Of a stretch of 58,601 bases of DNA, positions 27,264-34,736 are shown piece after piece (positions within the stretch are counted from its first letter, which is position 1; each line of letters starts with the position of its first letter). The notes under the pieces are model-generated. The model searched no databases. It was not told the origin of the DNA and saw only the letters and a list, made by a program, of their open reading frames with translations. This stretch comes from Nocardia beijingensis NBRC 16342 (lineage in GTDB: Bacteria; Actinomycetota; Actinomycetes; Mycobacteriales; Mycobacteriaceae), in the NCBI RefSeq assembly GCF_001612785.1, contig NZ_BDBC01000044.1, forward strand, positions 1 through 58,601. Direction: 5' to 3'. The position numbers were made by a program, and so were the translations under genes.

Positions 27264-27686
27264 ATGTATCTGAGGCACGGAACGTTCTGCTACCTGCCGC
27301 CGCTGACCGATGAGCAGATCGCCGCCCAAGTGCGTTACGCGTTGCTCAACGGCTGGCCGGTGTCCATCGAGTACACCGACGATCCGCACCCGCGTAACGC
27401 CTATTGGGAGATGTGGGGGCTTCCGCTGTTCGACCTGGACGAGCCCGACGGCGTGCTGGCCGAAATCGACGCCTGCCGGGCGACGTTCCCCCGGCACTAC
27501 GTGCGGGTGCTCGCCTACGACGCCCGCTACACCAGGCAGACGACGGCGCTGAGTTTCCTGGTGCAACGGCCGCCCGATGAGCCCGGCTTCGTGCTCACCC
27601 GCACCGAGGGGCCCGATCGCAGGCAGACCTACGGCCTGCACTCGTATGCCACGACCGTCCGGCCGGGACAGCGGTATGGCGGCTGA
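27264..27686 (+). CDS. cbbS: RuBisCO small subunit
   Basis: A 140-residue small subunit with the family core GTFCYLPPLTDEQI, QVRYALLNGWPVSIEY and AYWEMWGLPLFD, plus the C-terminal hairpin extension (from about VQRPPDEPGF) typical of red-type small subunits, which lets them assemble without a dedicated chaperone. ATG at 27264, 21 bases after cbbL; it overlaps cbbX by 11 bases. Confidence 0.97.
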   Translation: MYLRHGTFCYLPPLTDEQIAAQVRYALLNGWPVSIEYTDDPHPRNAYWEMWGLPLFDLDEPDGVLAEIDACRATFPRHYVRVLAYDARYTRQTTALSFLVQRPPDEPGFVLTRTEGPDRRQTYGLHSYATTVRPGQRYGG

Positions 27687-28680
27687 GCGCAACGGCTCCG
27701 GATTCCGTCTGCACCGGCCGGGGGCCGAGGTCCCCGGCGCGGTGCGGACGGCGCCCGCCGAATCGGAGGAGCCGCAGATCCTGGCCGAGGACGCGGTGCT
27801 GGACCTGTCGAGTGACATCGCCGGTCACGACGTCGAAGAGACGTTGCGCAGGCTGGACGCCGAGCTGATCGGGCTGGCACCGGTGAAGCGGCGGGTACGC
27901 GAGATCGCGGCGCTGCTGCTGATCGACCGGGCCCGGCAGCGTTTCGGGCTGACCTCGTCGCGGCCGACCATGCACATGAGCTTCACCGGCGGGCCGGGCA
28001 CGGGCAAGACCACCGTGGCGTTGCGGATGGCGCAGATGCTGCACGCCCTCGGCTACATCCGCAAACCCAAGGTGCACACCGTCACTCGCGACGATCTCGT
28101 GGGTCAGTTCATCGGGCACACCGCGCCGAAGACGAAGGAGGCGCTGGCCAAGGCGGCGGGCGGGGTGCTGTTCATCGACGAGGCCTACTACCTGTTCCGG
28201 CCGGAGAACGAACGCGACTACGGGCAGGAGGTGATCGAGATCCTGTTGCAGGAGATGGAGAACGAACGCGCCAGCCTGGTGGTGATCTTCGCCGGATACC
28301 CCGACCGGATGGACCGGTTCTTCTCCGCCAATCCCGGCCTGTCCTCGCGGGTGGCTCATCACCTCGAGTTCGCCGACTACACGCACGCGGAACTGCTCGG
28401 CATCGCCGAACTCATGGTGGCGGCGGAGAACTTCCGCTTCGACGACGCGGCGCGCACCGCCTTCGGGGAATACCTCCAGCGCCGGATGGACCGCCCGCGC
28501 TTCTCCAACGCGCGCAGCGTGCGCAACGCGCTCGACCGCTGCCGGTTGCGGCAGGCCAAGCGTCTCGTCGAACTGCGCAGACCGCTGACCAGAACCGATT
28601 TGATCACGCTGACCGACGAGGACGTCTACGGCAGCAGCGTGTTCACCGACCCTGAGCCCGCGGGCGGGCCGACCGTGTGA
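27676..28680 (+). CDS. cbbX: Red-type RuBisCO activase CbbX
   Basis: A 334-residue AAA+ ATPase that remodels inhibited red-type RuBisCO by pulling on the large-subunit C-terminus. Walker A is GGPGTGKTT (Lys111), Walker B is VLFIDEAYYL (Asp168-Glu169), with sensor and arginine-finger region in SSRVAHHLEFADYT. An N-terminal extension of about 45 residues precedes the conserved domain. ATG at 27676 overlaps cbbS by 11 bases. Its presence confirms the RuBisCO type. Confidence 0.96.
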   Translation: MAAERNGSGFRLHRPGAEVPGAVRTAPAESEEPQILAEDAVLDLSSDIAGHDVEETLRRLDAELIGLAPVKRRVREIAALLLIDRARQRFGLTSSRPTMHMSFTGGPGTGKTTVALRMAQMLHALGYIRKPKVHTVTRDDLVGQFIGHTAPKTKEALAKAAGGVLFIDEAYYLFRPENERDYGQEVIEILLQEMENERASLVVIFAGYPDRMDRFFSANPGLSSRVAHHLEFADYTHAELLGIAELMVAAENFRFDDAARTAFGEYLQRRMDRPRFSNARSVRNALDRCRLRQAKRLVELRRPLTRTDLITLTDEDVYGSSVFTDPEPAGGPTV

Positions 28681-28704
28681 CCGCGGTGACGAGATCGAGG
28701 CGTT

Positions 28705-29781
28705 ATGCCAGAAGGACTGAAGACCCTCACCCGTTACACCATCGAGCAGGAGCATCGGCATCCCGGCTCGTCCGGTGAGTTCTCCGCCCTGGTGAACGTG
28801 ATCGCCACCGCGACGAAGATCGTCGCCAACCAGGTCACGAGGGGCGCGATCGCCGGCTCGATCGGCGCGTCCGAACCGGACAATCTGCCACCGACGGTGC
28901 ATCGCAAACTGGACGCGATCTCCAACGACATCATGGTCGCCGAGACGCAATGGACCGGCCATCTTTCGGCGTTGCTCTCCGAACAGATCAGCGAGATCCA
29001 CCCGGTGCCGTCCACGCATCGGCGCGGGAAATATCTGCTGGCCTTCGATCCGCTGGACGGTTCGTCGAACATCGACGTCAACCTTCCGGTGGGCACCATC
29101 TTCAGTGTGTTGCGCGCGCCCGCGCAGGGCACGGCCCCGTCCGCGGCCGACTTCCTGCAACCCGGCGTCGAGCAGGTGTGCGCGGGCTTCACCCTGTACG
29201 GCCCGGCGACCATGCTGGTGCTGACGACCGGCAGCGGGGTGGACGGGTTCACCCTGGACCGGGAGATCGGCGCGTTCGTGCTGACCCACCCGCGGATGCG
29301 CATCCCCGATGACACTTCCGGTTTCGCGATCAACGCGGCCAACGAGCGGTTCTGGGAACGGCCGGTGCGCCGTTACGTGCACGAGTGCCTCGACGGCGTC
29401 GACGGCCCGCGCGAACGCGATTTCAATATGCGCTGGGTGGCCTCGCTGGTGGCCGACACGTTCCACATCCTCACCCGAGGCGGGGTGTATCTGTATCCGC
29501 GCGACACCCGCCCGCCCACGCGTCCGGGCCGGGTGGCGTTGCTCTACGGGGCGAACCCGATCGCGTTCATCGTCGAACAGGCCGGTGGCGCGGCGACCAC
29601 CGGCAGCGAGCGGGTGCTGGAAGTGGCGCCCCGCGACGTCCATCAGCGGGTGCCGCTGATCTTCGGCTCCCGCAACGAAGTCGAGCGCATCGAGCGGTAT
29701 CACCGCGAACCCGACGAGGGCCCCAGCTTCGACAGCTCGCTGTTCGGCAGGCGGTCGCTGTTTCGCCCGGCCCAGCGCTGA
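28705..29781 (+). CDS. cbbF: Class I fructose-1,6-bisphosphatase
   Basis: A 358-residue FBPase, dephosphorylating fructose 1,6-bisphosphate for regeneration of the CO2 acceptor. The metal/substrate signature DPLDGSSNID starts at Asp115, followed by VGTIFSV and a C-terminal GRVALLYGANPIAFIVEQAGG. Actinobacteria usually rely on a class II (GlpX) enzyme for gluconeogenesis, so this class I copy appears dedicated to the cbb operon. ATG at 28705, 24 bases after cbbX. Confidence 0.95.
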   Translation: MPEGLKTLTRYTIEQEHRHPGSSGEFSALVNVIATATKIVANQVTRGAIAGSIGASEPDNLPPTVHRKLDAISNDIMVAETQWTGHLSALLSEQISEIHPVPSTHRRGKYLLAFDPLDGSSNIDVNLPVGTIFSVLRAPAQGTAPSAADFLQPGVEQVCAGFTLYGPATMLVLTTGSGVDGFTLDREIGAFVLTHPRMRIPDDTSGFAINAANERFWERPVRRYVHECLDGVDGPRERDFNMRWVASLVADTFHILTRGGVYLYPRDTRPPTRPGRVALLYGANPIAFIVEQAGGAATTGSERVLEVAPRDVHQRVPLIFGSRNEVERIERYHREPDEGPSFDSSLFGRRSLFRPAQR

Positions 29782-29792
29782 ACAGGAGAACC

Positions 29793-30671
29793 ATGTCGGT
29801 CAAGCACCCGGTCGTCGCCATCACCGGCTCCTCTGGCGCGGGGACCTCCAGCGTGACGCGGACGTTCCAGGAGATCTTCCGTCGCGAAGGGATCAACGCG
29901 GCCGTCGTCGAGGGCGACGCGTTCCACCGGTACGACCGCGACGAGATGAAGGCGGCCATGGCCGAGGCCGAGCAGAACCGCAATGTGCGGTTCTCGCATT
30001 TCGGCGAGGAGGCCAACCTGCTGAAGGAACTGGAGACACTGTTTCGCGAGTACGGCGAGACCGGCGTCGGAACCGTGCGCCGCTACCTGCACGACGAGGC
30101 CGAGGCCAAGCCCTACGGCCAGCCGCCGGGCACCTTCACGCCGTGGGAGGAGCTGGCGCCGGGCAGTGATCTGCTGTTCTACGAGGGCCTGCACGGCGCG
30201 GCGGTCACCTCGACCGTGGATGTGGCGCGGTACACCGATCTGCTGGTCGGCGTCGTGCCGATCATCAATCTGGAGTGGATTCAGAAGGTGATCCGGGACA
30301 AGACCGAGCGCGGGTACTCCAGCGAGGCCGTGATCGATACGATCCTGCGGCGGATGCCGGATTACGTCACCTACATTTGCCCGCAGTTCTCCCGCACCTA
30401 TGTCAACTTCCAGCGGGTGCCCACCGTGGACACGTCCAATCCGTTCATCGCGCGCACCATTCCGACGGCGGACGAGAGTTTCGTGGTGATCCGGTTCGCC
30501 GACCCGAAGGTGATCGACTTCCCGTATCTGCTGTCGATGCTGCACGACTCGTTCATGTCCCGGTCGAACTGCATCGTGGTGCCGGGCGGCAAGATGGAGC
30601 TGGCCATGCAGTTGATCTTCACGCCGCTGATCCTGCGGTTGATGGACAAGCGGCCGAAACGGTCGTACTGA
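29793..30671 (+). CDS. cbbP: Phosphoribulokinase
   Basis: A 292-residue bacterial-type phosphoribulokinase making ribulose 1,5-bisphosphate, the second reaction unique to the Calvin cycle. P-loop GSSGAGTSS at residues 12-20, VVEGDAFHRYDRDEM for ribulose-5-phosphate, and the GLHGA and RGYSSEAVIDTILRRMPDY segments are conserved. Length equals proteobacterial enzymes. ATG at 29793 after AGGAG; 11 bases from cbbF. Last gene of the operon, convergent with the polymerase gene. Confidence 0.97.
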   Translation: MSVKHPVVAITGSSGAGTSSVTRTFQEIFRREGINAAVVEGDAFHRYDRDEMKAAMAEAEQNRNVRFSHFGEEANLLKELETLFREYGETGVGTVRRYLHDEAEAKPYGQPPGTFTPWEELAPGSDLLFYEGLHGAAVTSTVDVARYTDLLVGVVPIINLEWIQKVIRDKTERGYSSEAVIDTILRRMPDYVTYICPQFSRTYVNFQRVPTVDTSNPFIARTIPTADESFVVIRFADPKVIDFPYLLSMLHDSFMSRSNCIVVPGGKMELAMQLIFTPLILRLMDKRPKRSY

Positions 30672-30684
30672 GCGGCGGGCGGCG

Positions 30685-31926
30685 CTAGTCCGGAAGCAGC
30701 GGCACCGAGAGCCCCTCGCCGCGGTGCAGCAGCGCGGCGCGGGTGACGGCGGCGGAGCCGAAGCGTTTGCGCAGGTCGTCGAGGGTCGCGTCGAGGCTGC
30801 CTGCGACACGGGCTTCGAACGGCAGGGCGAGCTGGACCGAGTCGGCATCGTCGAGGTTGGTCAGCGCGAGGCCGATCAGGGTGAGGCCGCGTTCCTGGAT
30901 CAACGGCATGGCCCCGGTGAGCAGGGTGCGGGCCGCGAGCAGGATCGTCTCGGTGTGGTCGGTGGCTTCGGCCATGGTGTGCGAGCGGGTGGCGCGGGTG
31001 AAGTCGTCGAAACGCAGGCGCAGCACCACGGTTCGGCATACCCGGTCGGCGGTGCGCAGGCGTCTGCCGAGCCGATCGGTCAGTCCGTGCAGATAGGCCT
31101 CGATCTCCTCCGGCGGCCGGTGTTTGCGGCCGAGCGCGCGCTGGGCGCCGATCGAGCGCCGCCGCCTGCCGGTCTCGACCCGGCGTGGGTCACGTGCCCA
31201 GGACAGAGCGTAGAGGTGGCGGGCCGCGGCGGGACCGAGGATCGCCCGCAGCGGGCCCTCGCCCAGTTCGGAAAGTTGGCCTACTCGGGTGATGCCGTGC
31301 TCGTGCAACGTGCGCGCGGTGACATCGCCGACGCCCCAGAGTCGTTCGACCGGCAGCGGATGCAGGAAGGTCAATTCGCCATCCGGCGGCACCAGCCGCA
31401 ACCCGTCTGGCTTGGCGACGGCGCTGGCGACCTTGGCGAGGAACTTGGTGCGGGCGATGCCCACCGAGATGGGCAAGCCGACCCGGTCGCGGACTCGCGC
31501 ACGCAGCCGCGCCGCGATGGCGACCGGCTCGCCCGCGATCCGGCGCAGGCCGCCGACGTCGAGAAACGCCTCATCGATCGAGATGCCCTCGACCACGGGG
31601 GTGGTGTCGCGGAAGATCTCGAAGACGGCTTTGCTCGCCTCGGCGTAGGCGGACATGCGCGGCGGCACCACGATCGCGTGCGGGCACAACCGGCGCGCCT
31701 GCCCGCCGTTCATCGGGGTGCGCACGCCGAACGCCTTCGCTTCGTAGCTGGCCGCCAGGACGACGCCGCCGCCGACGATCACCGGCTTGCCGCGCAGCCG
31801 CGGGTCGTCACGTTGCTCGACCGAGGCGTAGAACGAGTCGAGGTCGGCATGCAGGATCGATGCGTCCGGCTGCGCGAGGATCCGGGGTCTGCCGGATCGG
31901 GACACGAACGCATCGGACACGAACAT
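30685..31926 (-). CDS. dinX: Y-family DNA polymerase IV, DinX type
   Basis: A 413-residue translesion polymerase resembling M. tuberculosis DinX (Rv1537), including the shared MFVS start. Catalytic residues are Asp28 and Asp30 (LHADLDSFYASVEQ) and Asp118-Glu119 (SIDEAFLDV); helix-hairpin-helix and little-finger domains follow. The C-terminus (LQLALPFEAR region) resembles a beta-clamp-binding QLxLPF motif. ATG at 31926 lies inside a LexA box; GGAGG is 13 bases upstream of it. Predicted to copy past DNA damage as part of the SOS response. Confidence 0.92.
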   Translation of the reverse strand: MFVSDAFVSRSGRPRILAQPDASILHADLDSFYASVEQRDDPRLRGKPVIVGGGVVLAASYEAKAFGVRTPMNGGQARRLCPHAIVVPPRMSAYAEASKAVFEIFRDTTPVVEGISIDEAFLDVGGLRRIAGEPVAIAARLRARVRDRVGLPISVGIARTKFLAKVASAVAKPDGLRLVPPDGELTFLHPLPVERLWGVGDVTARTLHEHGITRVGQLSELGEGPLRAILGPAAARHLYALSWARDPRRVETGRRRRSIGAQRALGRKHRPPEEIEAYLHGLTDRLGRRLRTADRVCRTVVLRLRFDDFTRATRSHTMAEATDHTETILLAARTLLTGAMPLIQERGLTLIGLALTNLDDADSVQLALPFEARVAGSLDATLDDLRKRFGSAAVTRAALLHRGEGLSVPLLPD

Positions 31927-31933
31927 ATGTTCG
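31920..31933. promoter_or_regulatory. LexA-binding SOS box overlapping dinX start
   Basis: CGAACATATGTTCG is a perfect 14-bp palindrome that fits the actinobacterial LexA consensus CGAAC-N4-GTTCG. The dinX ATG is part of it, so bound LexA would sit across the translation start, just downstream of the likely promoter. Confidence 0.85.
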
Positions 31934-32054
31934 CATAAACCTCCGACAGGCCGGTGTGGGGCGAGCGGATCTACTGGTTGCCTCCGTAGTAACCCGCCCG
32001 GACCGGTAACCTGTTCCCACGACGGGGCACAGCTCGGATGAGGGAGTCGGTACG

Positions 32055-32435
32055 GTGCGTGGATTCGGGGATCTGGAGGCGGTGATCATGGACCGCATCT
32101 GGGATCAGGACGCAGAGGACACAACGGTGCGTGAGATCTTCGACGAACTGTCGGCCCAGCGCGACATCGCGTATACGACGGTGATGTCGACCATGGACAA
32201 CCTGCATCGCAAGGGGTGGCTCGCGCGCGAACGCGCAGGCAAGGCCTATCGATATTGGCCGACACTGACCAGGGAGGAGCACAGCGCCCGGCTCATGCTC
32301 GAAGCGCTCGGTGCCGGCGGACGCTCGGATCTGGTGCTCAGCCACTTCGTCGATCGGATCAGCGCCGAGGAGTCGGCCGGGCTGCGTGCCGCGCTCCGCA
32401 GACTCGCGGCGCGCAAGTCACCAGAAGTCCCGTGA
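32055..32435 (+). CDS. blaI: BlaI/MecI-family repressor
   Basis: A 126-residue winged-helix repressor (GFGDLEAVIMDRIWDQ, TVREIFDELSAQRDIAYTTVMSTMDNLHRKGWLARE) with a C-terminal dimerisation helix pair. The family represses beta-lactamase or penicillin-sensing genes and is inactivated by proteolysis from a linked BlaR/MecR peptidase, which is exactly the overlapping next gene. M. tuberculosis has the same pair (Rv1846c/Rv1845c). GTG start at 32055. Confidence 0.92.
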   Translation: MRGFGDLEAVIMDRIWDQDAEDTTVREIFDELSAQRDIAYTTVMSTMDNLHRKGWLARERAGKAYRYWPTLTREEHSARLMLEALGAGGRSDLVLSHFVDRISAEESAGLRAALRRLAARKSPEVP

Positions 32436-33382
32436 GCCTGGCCCTGGCACTGACGTTGTACGGCGGCGGCGTGGCGACCTTCGGTCCGCCCGTGCTGCGC
32501 AGACTGACCCACCGCGGGATCGCGCCGCGACTGGGTGTGATCGCCTGGGTGGTCGCGATCATCGGCGCCCTGAGCGGGTGGGGTGTGGCGGCGGCGGTGC
32601 TTACCGTCGAGTTCGCCACCTACTGGGGACATCCGAAGGATGCGCTGCGCGCCTGCGCTTCGTTCCTGTGGGCCCCGGCGGACGCCCACGGCGCCGCGGC
32701 GGGCCATGCGGCGACGTTCGCGGTGGCGGCACTGGTGGCCACCGGCACCGTCGCGCTGATCGCGCGCGCCGTTGGCGTCGTGCTGGACATGCGCAGGCGA
32801 ACCAGCGTCCACGCGCGAGCGGTCCGCTTGGTCGGCAGGCCGGTGCCTGGTATCGGGGCGGTCGTGCTCGACTCACCGGAGCGGCAGGTGTACTGCGTGC
32901 CGGGGCGGCCGGACACCATCGTGGTCACCACCGCCGCGCTGGATGTGCTGGACGACGACCAGCTCGCCGCGGTGCTCGCGCACGAACGCGCGCACCTGTC
33001 CGGCAGGCACGCGGCGTTGACCGCGGTGCTGCGCGCGGTGGCCAGCACACTGCCCGGTCTGCGGTTGTTCACCGGCGGCGCGGCCGAGATCGCTCGTCTG
33101 CTGGAGATGTGCGCCGACGACAAGGCCGCCGACGAGCACGGTTCGCTGCCGCTGCTGGGCGGCCTGCTGGCGATCGTCGGCATCGCCGAGCCCGCGCCGC
33201 CGGGTGCGCTGGCCGCGGCGGGCACGGCGGTACTGGCCCGCGCCGAGCGGCTGGCCGACCCGGTCGGCGCGGTCCGGCGTGCCACCACCCGCACCGCTCT
33301 GCTCGGCGTGATCGCCATGACGGTCACCGGGTCTGCGCTGGCCGCCGCGACGGTGGCCTGCGCGGGCACGTTGCTGAACTGA
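32432..33382 (+). CDS. M56-family membrane metalloprotease, BlaR1-like without sensor domain
   Basis: A 316-residue membrane zinc protease: zinc motif HERAH at residues 184-188, a downstream glutamate-bearing ADDKAADEHG, and hydrophobic helices at about 1-20, 35-60, 90-115 and a final helix near 290-312. It lacks the C-terminal penicillin-binding sensor of BlaR1, as in the mycobacterial homologue. GTG at 32432 overlaps blaI by four bases. Likely cleaves the repressor; the inducing signal is unknown. Confidence 0.88.
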   Translation: MSLALALTLYGGGVATFGPPVLRRLTHRGIAPRLGVIAWVVAIIGALSGWGVAAAVLTVEFATYWGHPKDALRACASFLWAPADAHGAAAGHAATFAVAALVATGTVALIARAVGVVLDMRRRTSVHARAVRLVGRPVPGIGAVVLDSPERQVYCVPGRPDTIVVTTAALDVLDDDQLAAVLAHERAHLSGRHAALTAVLRAVASTLPGLRLFTGGAAEIARLLEMCADDKAADEHGSLPLLGGLLAIVGIAEPAPPGALAAAGTAVLARAERLADPVGAVRRATTRTALLGVIAMTVTGSALAAATVACAGTLLN

Positions 33383-33400
33383 CTTCGAGAAGGAGCACGA

Positions 33401-34510
33401 GTGCGGGCCACCTGGGATCAGGTCTTCGCCTGGCGGCTGGACCGGCAGTACGTCCGGTCGCGGACCGACGAGGGCGCGGTAGCGGTGGCCGGGCGGCTGT
33501 GCGGCGTGCAGGCCCAGGTCACCTCCGCGGCGGAGCTGGCGGTCGCATTGCGCGGCACGAAGCCCGAATCCGGCGCGCTGGTCCGCGCGCTCGACGACGG
33601 CGCGCTGATGAAGACCTGGGCGATGCGCGGCACGCTGCACGCGCTGCTCCCGGAGATGGCCGCCGCCGTTCTCGCGCTGATCGGTTCCGCGCGCACCTGG
33701 GAGAAACCCGCGTGGCAGAAGACGTTCGGCGCGTCGCCCGCGGAGGTCGCGGCGCTGACCGAGGCGGTCGCCGAGGTACTCGACGCCGCGGTGCTCACCA
33801 GGGAGGAGCTGGTCGAAGCCCTGGTGTCCGCGCCGGAGTTCCACCGCTTGGGCGAGGAATTGCGATCCGGTTGGGGTGCGCTGCTCAAACCGCTGGCCTG
33901 GCAGGGCGCGCTGTGTCACGGCCCGGCGCGGGGGACCAAGGTGACGTTCACCAGCCCCGCGCACCTGGTGCGCGACTGGCCCGGCCTGCCGGAGCCCGAT
34001 GCCGCGGCGCCCGCGGCGATCCTCGGCTATCTCGGCGCCTACGGCCCGGCGACGCCGGAGACCTTCGACGCCTGGCTCACCCGCGGCAGCCTGCGCAAGA
34101 CCACGGTGCGCCGCTGGTTCGCCGACCTGGGCGACCTGATCACCGAAATCGACGTGGAGGGCCGCCGGGCCTTCCTGCCGACCGACCAACTCGACGCCAT
34201 GGCCGCCACCGCGCCGAGTGCGACGGTGCACCTGCTCGGCGCTTTCGACCAATACGTGCTGGGTCCCGGCACCGGCGACACCGACCTGCTGCCCGCCGCC
34301 CACCGTGCGAAGGTGAGCCGCGCCGCGGGCTGGATCTCTCCGATCGTCGTGGTGGGCGGACGCATCGCGGGTGTCTGGGAACTCACCGAGGACGCCGTCC
34401 GGATCACCATGTTCGACGGCGCGCCGTTACCCACGCAGGGGCTGGAGGCGGTCGTCGCCCACGTGGCGCTGGCGGCCGGACGCGAGAGTCTCACGGTGCG
34501 TGCCGCGTAG
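33401..34510 (+). CDS. Winged-helix DNA-binding protein, AlkZ-like glycosylase
   Basis: A 369-residue protein of the winged-helix (HTH_42) superfamily that contains the interstrand-crosslink glycosylase AlkZ. The Gln37-x-Gln39 catalytic motif (GVQAQ) typical of active members is present, as are WAMRGTLHAL and LLGAFDQYVLGP. GTG start at 33401 after AAGGAG, 18 bases from the M56 gene. Proximity to dinX is suggestive of DNA repair but not proof. Confidence 0.8.
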   Translation: MRATWDQVFAWRLDRQYVRSRTDEGAVAVAGRLCGVQAQVTSAAELAVALRGTKPESGALVRALDDGALMKTWAMRGTLHALLPEMAAAVLALIGSARTWEKPAWQKTFGASPAEVAALTEAVAEVLDAAVLTREELVEALVSAPEFHRLGEELRSGWGALLKPLAWQGALCHGPARGTKVTFTSPAHLVRDWPGLPEPDAAAPAAILGYLGAYGPATPETFDAWLTRGSLRKTTVRRWFADLGDLITEIDVEGRRAFLPTDQLDAMAATAPSATVHLLGAFDQYVLGPGTGDTDLLPAAHRAKVSRAAGWISPIVVVGGRIAGVWELTEDAVRITMFDGAPLPTQGLEAVVAHVALAAGRESLTVRAA

Positions 34511-34640
34511 CGTCGCAGTGCGGCGGCCACCCGACGTTCCAGGGCGTGGAGGACGCGCTGCGCACCAAAGCGGGCTGCTGGCGCTTCGACCCCGGAACGT
34601 GCGGGTCGCGGCGCAAGGGCGTCACGACCCGCACTACCGG

Positions 34641-34700
34641 GCCTGACCGCGTCGTGCTGGGCCTGACCGCGTCGTGCCGGAGTTCGCCGCGTCGTGCCGG
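34641..34700. repeat. Three tandem 20-bp repeats
   Basis: Three direct copies with period 20: GCCTGACCGCGTCGTGCTGG, GCCTGACCGCGTCGTGCCGG and AGTTCGCCGCGTCGTGCCGG. The core CCGCGTCGTGC is identical in all three, and the last copy forms the left arm of the following hairpin. Non-coding, between convergent genes. Confidence 0.85.
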
Positions 34701-34718
34701 ACGGACCGGCACGACGCG
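34688..34718. terminator. Strong hairpin between convergent genes
   Basis: A perfect 13-bp stem, CGCGTCGTGCCGG pairing with CCGGCACGACGCG, with a 5-base loop. It sits between the ends of the AlkZ-like gene (plus) and the efflux gene (minus), so it probably terminates both. It is built from the repeat unit of the preceding tandem array. Confidence 0.65.
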
Positions 34719-34736
34719 GACCGAGATGATCCGGGA

